Assembly (NCBI GenBank): GCA_037176845.1
Contig: JAYKXP010000261.1
Location: 1-42,935, forward strand
DNA from: Paramarasmius palmivorus
Taxonomy: Eukaryota; Basidiomycota; Agaricomycetes; Agaricales; Marasmiaceae
Direction of reading: 5' to 3'
Length of the DNA: 42,935 bases
Shown here: positions 29,691-42,103 of the stretch, in pieces
Position numbering within the stretch: position 1 is the stretch's first letter
How the letters are laid out: each line of letters starts with the position of its first letter
Program-made: the position numbers and the translations under genes
Notes under the pieces: model-generated
Told to the model about the DNA's origin: nothing
Seen by the model: the letters and a program-made list of their open reading frames with translations, nothing else
Database searches by the model: none

Positions 29691-30479
29691 TTGCCCTCTT
29701 TTGCTCGTACCATTATCGTCTCACCTCACCTCGCCCACTCTTTCATCCTTTTTGCACAATATTCCCAGAAAGAAGACATATACCACCAAAGAAGCCAAAC
29801 GCAAAGCCGATCAATTCAAAGCAGCTCATCATTATGCCAAAATAAGGATTCAATCAACGCGAAGCGAAGAGAGTCAAGACAACGTCAATTGGAGCTTGAA
29901 AGGTATGTGGATATCTTTAATGCTCAATAGTTCTTCTCTGAGGACTTCTTCTAGGCAACAAAACCTATCAAAAGCCCGGACAGAGTTAGAAAAACATATG
30001 ATCGAACGGCAGGAACAGAGACGGGGTTCAACTGGGCAAAGGTGCACTACCTATACATTCTCTTCCAGGTACATAATCCTTATCAACACTCCTATAGCCA
30101 TCCGATTCATCGTGTCTGTGAATTGGCTCAGTCTATCCGCAATCTAACCATTGTGTCACCAACTGAATACCTTGAGTCTCTGTATCAAGACTATCGTACA
30201 TGGGTTGTGGGCCCTCGCACTGCGCTGTCCCCTCTTGAATCACCTGGTCGCCTATTCGATAACATGATTGCTGAGTTAAACCGTTTGTCGAGTACTCTGC
30301 TAGAGCAATATGTCAATGGACAATACTACACCGAGGTAGAGGTTGTTATCCACCAAACGCGTTCCATTTCAAGTTCTATCAACGACATACGGCTTTCTAC
30401 AATGATTGCTTGGTGGAAAAAGGAAAAACATATGACGGGCAAGCTTAAGTATCAAAAGCATCCATCGCACTGTAATTGA
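29691..30479 (+). pseudogene. Decayed gene for a basic, Arg/Lys-rich coiled-coil protein
   Basis: The start is at 29691 or slightly upstream. The first part encodes an Arg/Lys/Gln-rich segment of a type seen repeatedly in agaricomycete genomes near transposons (from memory). The frame must change near 29,845 at a short A-run, as if one A were lost, and again near 30,025. GTATGT at about 29,903 and TTCTAG ending at 29,955 look like a true intron. The last segment (about 30,042-30,479) is open and coding-like, with a Trp-Trp-Lys-Lys near its end. Two frame changes argue for a pseudogene. Confidence 0.4.
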
Positions 30480-30794
30480 CGGTGAACTGTAATAATATTA
30501 CTTTGATATCACAATAGACGGTGTATGTGATAACGTAGCAAAGGGCACTGTATTCGAGAAAGAAAGGGTTACGGTGTAGCCATACTGATATTTGAACCCG
30601 GTCTTCATGACACAGTGCTGGTACAATGGAGGAAAAAAGTTTTATTGACGACGTCTGGTAGTGTACATGTGTAGAACTAATCGTAGTCCTGGACGAGAGT
30701 GATTAATATGAGGCTGTATTTGAATAGTTAGAGACGTACACAGTATTCCATATTCCCATATATGCCCATATCCTCGCCATATCTCAACTTTGTT

Positions 30795-31105
30795 GATGAG
30801 GGCAACAACGACGCGGACGACAGCGGGTCGATGACGAGAGCGTGTGAGAAAAGGTCGTTGATGTGGTTGGAAAGGTGACGTGGACAACGAGGTCCGGAAG
30901 CGCTGACAGTGGTCACGAGAAGGGAGGCCTTTTGCGACTTGAAGATTCTTGAGGTGCAGACCAGAGGTGCGGCGGGTTCGGTAGAGAGGTGCTGCGAGGT
31001 GCGGCCTTTTTCGCTGATTTGACGTCTGATTGATTGCCCCGAACGATTCGTTTGTGGCGTCTAATCAGACGCCAACGGTGGGAACCAAAGGTGCATTGTA
31101 TTGCA
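30795..31105 (-). repeat. Inverted repeat arm 2 (partner 28237-28560)
   Basis: This is the complementary copy of arm 1. The pair encloses about 2.2 kb that includes the basic-protein pseudogene. It could be the ends of a decayed element or two copies of one dispersed repeat in opposite orientation; no target duplication was recognised. Confidence 0.75.
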
Positions 31106-32399
31106 TGTTGTAACAACCACAGAATTCCAGGAAATATCATATCCTCCATTGGACGAGCTACCATAAGAAAACCTTCCTGATTTCTATCCTTCGGAGTCCA
31201 AACACTTGGCCTGGGGATTCTGAGAGCTTGGCGTTGAGCTGTCGGATCATGTAGGTGATATTTCGCTGAAGGACGCTGTCGCTGGAATCCGAGAATCATG
31301 ATGTTGATAGAATCGCTGTACAAAGTTTTCAAGCAAGAAAGATTAGTGACCATAGACCTAGATATCGGAACTAGGAATGCGTACTCACCATCCTCCTTGA
31401 ATATGTATCATGACTCCAGGCTGTTCTCGGTCCCTTTGTCATCTCCTATAAAAGCTTGAAAGCTTGAGGTTGACGCGTTCCGATGAGTTTGGGTGCCAGC
31501 ACAGAAATGTCATCGGCGAGACGGACGTGTATAGTGTCACAAAGTTGCAGAGGATTGTCAAAGACAGCGATTTTGGGACTGTAGAAAGTTGCAAAAGTGT
31601 GTCAGTAGTCGGGTGTGCAACTAGGAAGGTCACGCTCCGGGCCTATGAATCTGATCCCCTGGTGTAGGGGGCGTAGTGAAACATGAAAGCAGGGAAGACT
31701 AAAAGAAACGATGGTAGCTGCAACTGGGAACTCCTCAAGCTAGACGGCCGGGGGCGTGGAAGTGTATTGATCATGGTAGGACAAGCAGTGTTAAGGAATA
31801 GCGAAAACCAAGGAACTGAAGTTGGCTGGAGCTGTTATGACTGTCATTAGTAAGTAGAACAAGGCTGAAAGGTGATTCTGAAGACGCGCAGGAAAAGAGA
31901 ATGTTGATGACGAGGAATGTCGGGCCGGAGTAACTCACGCATTTCTTCCTCTCCCTTCAGAATCACCATCACTTCAAATCCAGGACTGAACAGTATCTGG
32001 TACGAGATACAGCCGTGGACACGCTCCCACTCCCGCAATTGCAATTGCAGACCTGTTGCAACTCACACCCTCGGAGAACTCCATCAACACGTTAATACAC
32101 GATCGAAACCAAGGCCCACTACAGCAGCCATAGGTTGCGACTCCTCTGCAAAAGCGGCCATCAACGATGCTACATATTGAAATCAAGTCTGTACCATCCT
32201 CCTGGCCCTCCAGCCTTCACCCAATGCAAATGTTACAGAATTACCGACTTTCACGCAAACTCCCCGGCGCCTCTCGAACCTTCATCATGTCACTTTCAAA
32301 ACTATTTATACGTGCCACGCAGCTGCCATGAGTTTTCCCCGCTCTTCCTGCGACCACCACCAAGGATCCCCAGCTCCCTGAGAAAGCGTTGAGCTTAGA
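31106..32399. other. Mostly non-coding; one possible minus-strand gene fragment
   Basis: On the minus strand, a segment from about 31,400 to 31,110 reads as two coding-like pieces around a GTGAGT..TTGTACAG intron (about 31,392-31,320). It fades into the inverted repeat arm. No start, stop or domain is assignable. TATAAAAG at about 31,446 has no gene behind it. The remainder shows nothing I can support. Confidence 0.3.
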
Positions 32400-33216
32400 A
32401 TGGTGAGCCGCAAAAAATGTGAAAGCTTGAGGTCTTTACTGACTCTGTTCGTCTATAACCAGGCGGACAATCCACCGGAAACGGTCGCTGCGGAAGGAAA
32501 GAAGCCGACGGTTGATAAACCATTCGAGGTGTTGTTGAGTGTCGTAGGCAAGTTTGACGAAGAACTTGTGAAGGGCTGGAGAGACGATATCGATACACTC
32601 CTCGTATTCGTAAGTTCCCCCGTACTCATCACTGACTGTTTCTAACACCTTGTATGGCTAATAGGCCGGTCTTTTCTCCGCTGTCGTCACAGCATTCCTT
32701 ATCGAATCATATCAGAAACTCGAACAAGATCCGGCAGACGAAACAGTCGCTCTGCTTAAACAGCTAGTCTCGTCCCAGCACAATGCGTCCTATATCCCAC
32801 CATTCCAGCCCGACGCTTCTACGATCCGCATCAACTGTCTTTGGCTGCTGAGCCTCATATTCAGCCTCACGTCAGCTCTTTTCGGCCTTTTGTGCAAACA
32901 GTGGGTTCGAGAGTTCCAGCGAGACACGCCCACAAACACACCAGCAGAAGCGTTAGCATTGCGACAACTCCGTCGTGAGAGCTTTGAAAAGTGGAACGTC
33001 CCCGCTTTCTTAGCTGCACTCCCGATTCTTCTCGAGATCGCGCTACTTTTCTTTTTTGCCGGAATACTGGACCTCCTTTGGGGGCTTCACCGCATCCCAT
33101 TCGCGATTTCATTCATACCAGTTCATCTGCCCGTACAAGTCACCGCAGGCGTGGCTGTTCTATCGATTTGTGTGCAAAATCCTTCATCCTCTGTCCAAAT
33201 TCTGGAAATCTACTGA
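32400..33216 (+). pseudogene. DUF6535 membrane protein, N-terminal part, frame broken near 33,120
   Basis: Exons are 32400-32609 and 32665 onward. The family block is clear: Trp-Arg-Asp-Asp-Ile-Asp-Thr-Leu before the intron, Ala-Gly-Leu-Phe-Ser-Ala-Val-Val after it, then two strong membrane helices (about 32,830-32,905 and 33,000-33,085) around a Lys-Gln-Trp-Val-Arg-Glu motif. This is the basidiomycete DUF6535 domain, of unknown function and predicted to lie in a membrane. The homologous reading leaves this frame at about 33,115-33,125, near where another membrane segment is expected, and continues in the +1 frame. A small deletion is likely. The first 63 bases (GTGAGC..AACCAG after the ATG) could instead be an intron. 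Confidence 0.7.
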
Positions 33217-36200
33217 GGATTTCGAGTGGAAAAATCAGAAGTCTGCTCCCGCATTGCGCTACCACATCGAGTCACCAGCCTCGGATTGGTCTTCATTCGA
33301 TCTTCGAGTGGTCAGGCAGTATGACCAGCATGTCAAAGATGAGGATTGGAAAGACCTATTCAGCCTACAAATTTACCAACTACGCGCTTTCGAATGGGCA
33401 GTCACGATGTTCCGCGACAGTCCATTGATGATACCTCATCTTCAAAATGTGTTGGGGACTATCCCTCCTTCTGTTGCGATGTCTGCCGTGCTTGGCCATT
33501 GGGATGTCGCATTATGGAGTGATGTTTCAAAAGTGGATGTTGATCTTGCTGTCAGAGACATTCAGGAGTTTGCAGAGCAATGGAGAGGGGCATTGTACCT
33601 GATCTCACAGAAAAAGTTCTTGCTGCATTTCCCTGCTATTCCTGATCCTGCGATTTGTCAACCAGAAGGAATCAAACTCTTATTTGAACACCACCATTTG
33701 ATGACAGGGAAAAGTGACAATGACATTCATGCTGCACTTGAACGTATGGGCGTGCAAACAGCAGGTTTCCATTTTGTCGCTCCGCTTCCAGTAATGGGAA
33801 GGCTGTGGGCTCACCAGTCTGCTGGTGTCCGAAAGCGGAGTCTAGTCCTCCTCCTACTATACGAAAAGTCTTGGAAATCATGCTCAGGCGTCGAGAATGA
33901 CGATGATGATCGACACCGCGATGAGCGCCTAGCTTTTACATTGGTCCTTGCGAAACACATCAACTGCACCGATCATACTTCGGTACTGATAACGAGTAAA
34001 CGTGGTCGGGAATTCATTCGGTTCATTCACCACGAAATCATCACCCAATGGATCTACAGTTCAGTTTGTATTGATGATGCTGAATGGTTGCGGGCTATTG
34101 AAAGGACACGAGAAGTAGGAAACTTACCCCCTGACTACTTTGCACCCCTGCCAAGATGGGATGATTTGCCACCTGTTCTACCACCATTACCTCCTAGACA
34201 ATATTCCCTTGAGACTGTACTGGAGGTTGAACTCGATCACGATAATGAGGCACCAGATTCTCAACTCGATGGGTGTTTACCATCTGGCTGGGAGCAATTG
34301 ACTACTCCAGAGGGCAGACCATACTTTTTTGACCACAAGATAGGTACAGTAACATGGGACAATCCAAGACAAAACATCCCGATGGCATCAGGTTCTCAAC
34401 TCGATGGGCCTTTACCATCTGGCTGGGAGCAAAGGGCTACCAAAGAGGGCAGACCGTACTTTTTCCACTGTGACACACATACAGCTACTTGGCTTGATCC
34501 AAGACGGCGCGCCCTTGCTGGTGGTCAGGTTGCAGAGTCTTCTGGCTCTGGGAACCCACAGGCGTCGGGTTCTCAACCTGAAGGGCCTTTACCATCCAGC
34601 TAGGAGCAAAGGACTTTCCTGGGCACTCCATACTTCATTGACCTCAGCACAGATATAACCACTCCGTGCTTTCGTCACCGCCGCATGGCCCCCATATATG
34701 CAGTAACATGGAAAGATCCAAGACAAATTGACCCTGCTTGTCAGGTTGCAGAATCTTCTGGCTCTGGCATCCAGTCACCACAGGATGATAGCCATGCCAC
34801 TTCATCTCACTCTCAAGCCGTACTAGACGCTAATGCTGATACAGGCTCTGGTGCATTACCAGAGGCAGGTCAACAAAGTAGCTCTGGTGGCCATGTGGAG
34901 TCTGATCATGCACCGAAAAATGCAGAGGTTGAAGGATTGTCCAGTGTTTCATCTTCTGATCCTCAAGTTGATACACCCACGTCTCCGCCTTCCAGTTCGT
35001 CGACTATACAACCCAAAGAACATCAGGCCCAGTCATCAGATCCTCCGGCACCTACACTCATATCCCCAACTCTCAGACCCGACAATCCGAATCGTGATAC
35101 CCAAGTATCGAGTCCTCAGGATGACGAGACATTGGATATCCGAATTGAAAACACCTCCGGAGATATTGAAGATGCAAAGAACTCGTCTGCACCGGGGAGA
35201 GGACATACCAGTGCAGGAGGTACTTCCGGCTCTTCTGGATCCTTGGCCGAGGATCGTGACGATGAGGAAGTGCCTGGTTCAGCTCCTGCCGCCCCAAGTA
35301 CTGGGGATATCGATATGGAGAACACGAACGTGGTTCGATCTCCAGTGTTGACAGAAGGACATAACGTCCCCCAAGATCTTCCGTCACCGCCAGTTAATGA
35401 GCAAATGAACCGTTCGGCTGCTCGTACTGAGGAACGGGACACGCGATACTCGAGAGATACCGAAGAAAATGTACATCTGGAAAACTTGAGTGTCGTATCA
35501 GGCGAAGGACATAGCACCCCTACAGTTGGCCTAGCTCATTTGTCGGACAAGGTTAGTGTTTCTGAACGCCTAGGTGTTAGCTTCAACGGCTTACCTCGTT
35601 TTCAATCCCAGGATCAAGATCCACTGCTCTCCGGAGAAACCAGCGTAGTACACCCCGACAATTCAGAAACCACAGCCAGAGTGCGAGATGCTACTTCTGG
35701 TGCTCCAGCTCGTTCTGGACAGGACGACGAACAAGCGCCCGGATCTCGTTCTGAGCAGGATGTCCAGAGTTCGGACATATCTCAGCGCGAAGAAGATGGA
35801 CACACCACGGAAGGAGGACAAACAATACGAGCTCATCCGACTTGGGTCGATTACAGCGACGAGTCTCACGCAGGTGGTCACAATGACGCAGGGATTCTTG
35901 ATTCAGATCATATTGCATCAAGTACTCGGGATATTGATACAGGTCTAGTGTCAGGAGAAAGGTATATCACTTCCCAAGATCTTCTGTCGCCGGTGGTCAA
36001 TCCCAGGGCAAATGTCCGTTTGGTGGCTCGTTCCGAGGAAGACACACAATCCTCCAGTCTCGGAGAAGAACGTTCCTATCCAGAGAGCTCGAACGTCATG
36101 AAAGAGGTTAGTGTTTCGAATACTTAGGCCTTAGTTTCAACAGCTCACCTCGATTTTAATCCCAGGATCAGGATTCGCCGGCGTTCCCTGGAGCAGATGC

Positions 36201-36467
36201 ATCACGCCATGATGACGGTCAACTTGAAGAAGAACACATCACTTCGAGTGCTCCGCTGGCGGATGTTGATACCAGGGTTGATGAGCAAATGATTCCGAAT
36301 CGTTCAGCAGCTCGTACTGAGGAACAAGACGTGCAATCTTCAGTATCTCCCAATGTCGATGAAGGTTTACGTTTGGAGGACAAGGTTTGTATTTCGAACG
36401 CCACAGCCTAGGTGTTGGTTTCATTGCTCACATTAGTTTTGATCCCTAGAATCAAGTGGATCATTGA
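33120..36467 (+). pseudogene. Same gene, C-terminal part: DUF6535 remainder, WW domains, long acidic Ser-rich tail
   Basis: The frame is open from about 33,056 to 36,106 except for TAG at 34601-34603, then continues through exons 36166-36384 and 36450-36467. After about 380 residues of soluble DUF6535-type sequence come two WW domains (about 34,275-34,370 and 34,405-34,505; Leu-Pro-Ser-Gly-Trp-Glu, Gly-Arg-Pro-Tyr-Phe-Phe, Trp, Pro-Arg). A third, degenerate WW follows, in which the first Trp codon is TAG. WW domains bind Pro-rich peptides. The rest, about 500 residues, is a disordered Ser/Asp/Glu/Gly tail built of related units, each followed by a similar intron (35552-35611, 36107-36165, 36385-36449). 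The first of these is 60 nt and stop-free, so it may be retained or spliced. Confidence 0.65.
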
Positions 36468-37629
36468 GTCGTTCTGAGCCGAGATGTTGAAGAAGACAAA
36501 GATACACACCTGCCGGCGAAACACGAGATTCCCCATTCCCCGTTCTCCATAACCGCACAATCCCTAAAATCCATCTACTACTAGTAGATTCGGCTTCCTA
36601 TCACAATCGTACGAGCTGCAAGTCGTTCAGTCGGTCATTCTGTGGATGTCCTAGACCACCGAGATTAAGACGACATGGAGACGATATAGAACTTGGAAGG
36701 CACGATAGCGGGGTTTATTTGGGAGTTGGGCAGCCTTGTGTATCCGATTCGGTCAGGTCGATCTTCTGCGTTCGGTTTTGTCTGGTAGTGTATCTCGCGT
36801 ATCCGAGCGGCCGAGGTACTGGTACTGGGATGTATATGATTCAGATGTGCTAGTCGGAATATGGCCGGGGTATGGCTGTTGACTACCAATAAACACGAAG
36901 TTCTCTGTTGAAGCTTGAAGAACGTCACCTAAAAGATTTGGCGGAACACTGGATTTCCCCCTAGCCGACTTGAAGCTTGGACAACTGGCTTCTTCATAGC
37001 ACCCCAAGAATACTAGTGAAGTGCTGAGATAAGGGGAGATACATGGTAGCCAAGAACAGAGACGTAAGTCCAATGTCGTCATTTGTATTACCCAAACGAC
37101 GCGACGTTTCGTTTTGATACATATCCACCAACAACCACCACCTACTCTACCCAACAGATCCTACACCCACACCACACCCACACACCCTACACCCAGCGCA
37201 CATCAGCAAGGAAAGATGTCTCCCACCCCGCACCCCGCCATCCTCTTACCCATGAACACGACCATTCATCACCCAAAGACATCCGAGCACGATATACCGT
37301 GCCTTCCGACCTATAACCGGAAAGCTTACCCCGGAGTCTCGCAGGGGTTAGGTGTGATGAGGTGGAGTTATTTGGGATTCGACGTCTGAGTCCAAGAGAT
37401 CGGCATGCGTTTTTGAAAGAGCAGAGAGTTGGGATTTGGTACGGTCGAAGGTGGTGTTTGGGGTTGCAGGTCCAGTACATGAAATGGGGTATCGCTGACT
37501 CGGGATTCAATGGTTCCTGGTATCTGGAATCAAGATATACAACCCGCAGTGAAGTCTGATCGTCAAACGAAGAACGCACAATACCCCCAGATCCCTCTCA
37601 ACATTCCATCGACGACCAATCCTCAATTT
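36468..37629. other. Intergenic stretch, no gene seen
   Basis: It contains a CA/ACC-rich low-complexity tract at about 37,120-37,205. Frames on both strands here are short and low-complexity driven. I see no domain, intron pattern or RNA gene. Confidence 0.45.
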
Positions 37630-38762
37630 CGCTACCTCATGATGTATCTGACCCTGAGCGACGTTCTCCAACAACCCCAGGAGCTGCAACACCCGCTGGT
37701 TCTTCGTCGTCCCGCTCAGAAGACGAGCAGCATCAAAGTTCCAACTCGAGGGATGTTTATTTCTGGGCTCTGAGATCGTCGCTGCCGTAGAGATTCGCTT
37801 GGGGCGTTGGAAGAGTTGATCCTGAGTCAGAAGGGCGATCTGGAATGGGATCTTTGGCGTTAGGTCCTGGCGCTAGTGAAGATCGGATCCTGGGTGGTGT
37901 AGAGAAGGGAGGTGGTGAAGGGGAGGATACGTGAGGGTGCAGCGGAGTTGAGGGATGCCGTCTGCGTAGCGAGGTTATACTAAGAAGGGTTAGGTGGTTT
38001 TGGATGGGGATATGGAAGCCAGAAGATACCGTTTACCATGTACGCGCTTCGTTGTTGCTTGTTTTACGAACCCTACGAGTTTGCATTTTGCCATCCTTTT
38101 TCATCTTCATTATCCTACATTGTATGTTCTAGAGCATCAAATGAAATGTATTGCTTTTGTACAGGCAGTGGTAGTACAAGAGTCGCCTATGATGGAGCGG
38201 AAAACCTGAACGGCACACAAATCTTGGAAGGGAGTCAAAGGGACGCGATTCTAGATTTGTGTGGTCGAAGTTATGGTACAGCAATCAACGGTGGGTCTTG
38301 AGTAGCTTGAGTGTGGATGACAGGAGGCCTGGAGAGTGTTTGAGCATTGGTGAAAGCCTATAGCGTACTAAACGATTGGCATACCTATATACATCGGACT
38401 TCCCTGGCTGACCTCCCCTGTTTCCTCAATCCTTCGGCGGTAATCCAGTATTTCAATCTACGAGCGGAGTTGCAGAGAGCACAGCATGACTGTCTTGGAG
38501 GATGGAGAGATGGTTAGGTTGGGCTCGGTGCTTGTAGGCGCGACTTGAGTCTACGTAGAGCATATGAGAGGTGTGATCTTGTAGTCGGTAGGGTGTTCCT
38601 CTGACCGATGGTCGAATGGGTGGAAGTGATAATGTCCAAAGAGAAGCCTTGGAGAATCTACAGGTTGGGAGCGTGTGCGTGAGGCCATACAACAGAAGAG
38701 AGGTCGAATAACTTGACGTACCTTTACAGTCAATGATCGCTCTTCCAGTTCTATTGGTGCTA
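37630..38762 (+). repeat. Direct segmental duplication, copy 1
   Basis: About 1.1 kb can be aligned by eye with 40,965-42,103 in the same orientation, with many substitutions and small indels. Matching landmarks include CTTTGGCGTTAG, GGTGTAGAGAA, CAGAAGATACC, TGTATGTTC, TATTTCAATC and ACTTGACGTACCTT, in the same order. No intact gene is kept in either copy. Confidence 0.7.
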
Positions 38763-39062
38763 TGAATTAGGGAGTTGACACGGTGTGCTGTGTGTCGCAT
38801 TTCCTGGTGTGTCGATGGGTGTGGTGGAAAACATTGGCTCGCCCAAGCAAGCGCTCAACATTTCTTGTCTTCTCACTACCACCACACTCAATACCACTCG
38901 TATTCATGCATCTCCGTTCACTTCCTAACATCTAATGTGCTTGTTCCCGGCCAGATTCTCTATGGCTATAGTCCGGGTTCTATGAAAAGAAGGTGGTTTC
39001 TAGCGATTTAACTCCCCATGAACATAGTCTCCCCTAGGCAGACTCGGTCACTCATACCTACC
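38763..39062. other. Short spacer before the kinase relic, no gene seen
   Basis: Possible upstream sequence of the kinase pseudogene; no clear TATA box or frame. Confidence 0.35.
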
Positions 39063-40330
39063 ATGAACACGACTATCGCATTATCATGTCGACCACCTAC
39101 GTGTAGTCCATCCATGACCTACGAGTACGAGCTCAAACTACTCTGGCTGCTATTCCAGGACAGAAGGGCTTACGAAAAACTGCTAGATCAGTGGGGCGAC
39201 CTAGCCCAGTCGTTGCTAGACTGGTTACAACAGGTATAGACCGTCCTCTTGTTCTCAGAAATTAGAATCTCAGTGGACGTTGCTGACTGATAAACTCCTT
39301 CAGTTGATCGATGCCCCGGAAGTTCCAAACGAGTTACGGCCTTTAATGGTTTGCCTTTCGAAGAGGTCCAAACTTGGCCCGAGCTGCTTGACAATTCAAG
39401 GTGTTACCAGACTTGGAAACAACCCAGTCGCTTTCGGTGGTTTCGGAGATATATGGAAAGGGCGGCTTGAAGGATTGAAGGGGCCAGAGTGAATCTCATG
39501 TCGGATATACAATATTTACTCAAGGTGCGCATCGCTTTCGAAGCATTCGTAACTATGCATTCACCTCGATGATGGAAGAATCACCTTCGCGAGGCAACTA
39601 TTTGGCGGTAGCTCCGAGTCAGACACCCTCATCTTCTTCCCTGTCTTGGGCTATACTACCTTGACGATACCAAGGAGCGTGTTTGCTCGGTATCACCTTG
39701 GATGGAGAATGGCAATCCCGCCGAGTTTCTCGCTGGAAGTAGCCGGCGAGAAGCAGTCAACCATTTCCAGCTAAAGCCAGTCGACTGTCTCACCTTCACG
39801 CCCTGAAAATTGTTCATCGTGACCTCAAAAGCGTAGGCGTCAAATCTTGAGCATCCAAACCCCCTAAACTGACGTACCCAAAACCATATAGGCTAATATT
39901 CTGGTCACAAAATCCTACCGAGGTTGTATTGGTGACTTTGGCTTGTCCAGTATTGCAGATACCCAAATTTTCAGTGCGCAACCAGGAGGTACTGCACGAT
40001 GGAGCGCCCCTGAAGTACATAATGGACAAACACCAACTACAGAGAGCGATATCTATTCGTGTGGATGCCTTTTCTACGAGGTTCGTTGTTCTTTCTGCCT
40101 ACTTCAACTTGAAGAGAACCCCTAATAAAAGGTGTCAGGTTATGACAGGTCTCCTTCCATTCTATATGCTAAAGAGGGATTCCTCGATTATAATGGCAGT
40201 TTTACGAGGGGAACAACCTCTGAAACCTCCAGATGTCAACATACCAGAGCCGTCATGGTTGTTAATTAACCACTGTTGGAAGGCCGAGCCTATGGCGCAT
40301 CCTAAGGCCTTCAGCATCTATCATCAGAAA
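39063..40330 (+). pseudogene. Degenerate TKL-like protein kinase
   Basis: Exon 1 (from 39063, or ATG 39018 or 39114, to 39233) and exon 2 (from 39304) lead into a Gly-rich loop Gly-Gly-Phe-Gly-Asp-Ile-Trp-Lys-Gly at about 39,437-39,463. The frame then breaks at TGA 39490. Later kinase pieces appear in shifting frames: a Met-Ser-Asp-Ile-Gln-Tyr-Leu-Leu-Lys segment near 39,500, a hinge region near 39,620-39,730, His-Arg-Asp-Leu-Lys near 39,813, then Asp-Phe-Gly-Leu-Ser and Ala-Pro-Glu in exon 39892-40080 and the C-lobe from 40139. The lysine subdomain and the part between loop and hinge are scrambled. Agaricomycetes carry large expansions of such kinases; this copy looks dead. Confidence 0.65.
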
Positions 40331-40479
40331 GAAAAATCCCCCCTGCAGAGAACTAGGGCGACGCTTCATTCGCCGAGCTTCAAAAACCGGTCATCGATAT
40401 CAAGATGTGCTGGCTTTTCTGGAGGCAGCAGTCGAAACCCAAATCGAAGACAACGGTGAATGAACTCCGGTAACTCAGT

Positions 40480-40964
40480 GCGTAGTTTATTGCTTCCATT
40501 TCTTAGCCTCACACTCGCGCAAAGAACCGAGTCTCAGCTTGCTCCCAGGAAAGACGAATCCCTCAGGTCACCGATTTCAACCTCCAGGTCTGCGTTACTT
40601 TCCGGGCCATTCTCCTTGCCACATCAACCAACGTTGGTGGAATGTTTCTGGCATATCGGCTGAGGCTCCGAAGAACTATGTCGATTTTGGAGATGAACCC
40701 GACAAATTGAAGGCACCGACGGCCCTCGTGTGCCAGATACGGAGAGAGCCATTGGTGCAGGAGATCCGGACTCGGACTTTGAAACCTCTCTGTCGCTCCT
40801 CCAAACCGTCGCAGTGTATCTTTTGCCATTAATGGAAGTTGCTGTCGAGTCGCCCGGTGCGCGATATGAAAAGGTTTTGCAACATTCACCGCTACGAGCG
40901 CTTGGGACAACGAGTAAACAGTCCTCGGGTTCATTGCTTCACGCTGCCGACGTTCACCGACACT
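40480..40964 (+). other. Coding-like remnant downstream of the kinase
   Basis: A plus-strand frame at 40539-40832 (97 codons) has a Trp-Trp and acidic/Pro segments that look partly protein-like. It has no domain or start context and may be a C-terminal extension of the kinase or unrelated debris. Confidence 0.2.
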
Positions 40965-42103
40965 CCCAGACGCTACAACATCTACTGGTCCTTCCGACAT
41001 TCCGAAGAGCATTGAGGTCCAGACTCGAGTGATGTAGTGTCTCTGGGTTCTTCAACCATCGCTGCCAGTAGAGAATCGCCTGGAGTGACGGAAAGGGTTG
41101 ATCTTGAGGCCTAGTAAGTCGGAAGGACAACCTGGAACGGGTTCTTTGGCGTTAGTTCCTCAGGGCGATAGCGAACATCGGATTCTAGGCGGTGTAGAGA
41201 ATCAGAGAGGTGGTGAAGGGAAGGGTGCTATGGAGTCGAGAAACGCCGTCTACATAGCTAAGAAGGGATAGATGGTTTTGGTCTGGGATATGGACACCAG
41301 AAGATACCTTGACTCCTCGCTTTACAACTCTGTGGATTTGCTTTGTTACCCTTTCTTCTCTTCGCTATCCCATAGCCTTATTGTATGTTCCTGAAGTGTC
41401 AAGTATCAATGTAATGTATTGGTTTTGTATAGGTAGCGGAACAAGAGTCGTCTGGATGATAGAGGTACCAGTAGAGCGGAAAATCTAAACGGCCCAAAAC
41501 CGCCAAAGTGAGCCGAGTCCAGATTTATGGAGGCGTGTAGGCTTCAAATTGCGGGATAGATGATCAACCGTCGTTCTTGTGGTATTTTCCGTGCGGTGTA
41601 TGGATGTTCTGAGGTCTGGAGAGGTAGAGGTTTTGAGTTGGTGAAACAATGCAGCGTGCTAAACAATTAACGTACCTAGATATATCGAACTCTCCTGGGT
41701 GACATCGCCCAATTCTCCAATCCCTCGACGGTAGTAGAGTATTTCAATCCTAGATGATGATCGGGGCTTGATTGGAGCTGGGGAGAGCACAAGGGAGGTG
41801 TCGTAGCTGTTGCCGTTGAGGATGTTCAGGTTTGGCGTGATGCGTTTGGGCAACTTACGTCTAGGCTGTATTGAGACGTAGAGCGCATGAGAGGCATGAT
41901 ATTGTGGTCGGTGGGACGTTCTTCTAACCAATGGTAGTAGGATTGAACAGTTGATGATAACGTCCGGAAAGAAGCTGGACTACTGTATTAGGTTTGAAGG
42001 TGAGACCAGGAAAACAGAGCGACAGAGGTTGCTAACTTGACGTACCTTCGAAATATCTCTATCAATGGTCAATTTCTCCTCTCCAGTTGCATTGGTGCCG
42101 GTA
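40965..42103 (+). repeat. Direct segmental duplication, copy 2
   Basis: This is the second copy of the segment at 37,630-38,762. The kinase relic lies between the copies. The spacing from copy 1 to copy 2 is about 3.3 kb. Confidence 0.7.

Noticed and set aside
37083..37389. Pro/His/Thr-rich frames around 37.1-37.4 kb
   Set aside because: They are driven by a CA-rich low-complexity tract.
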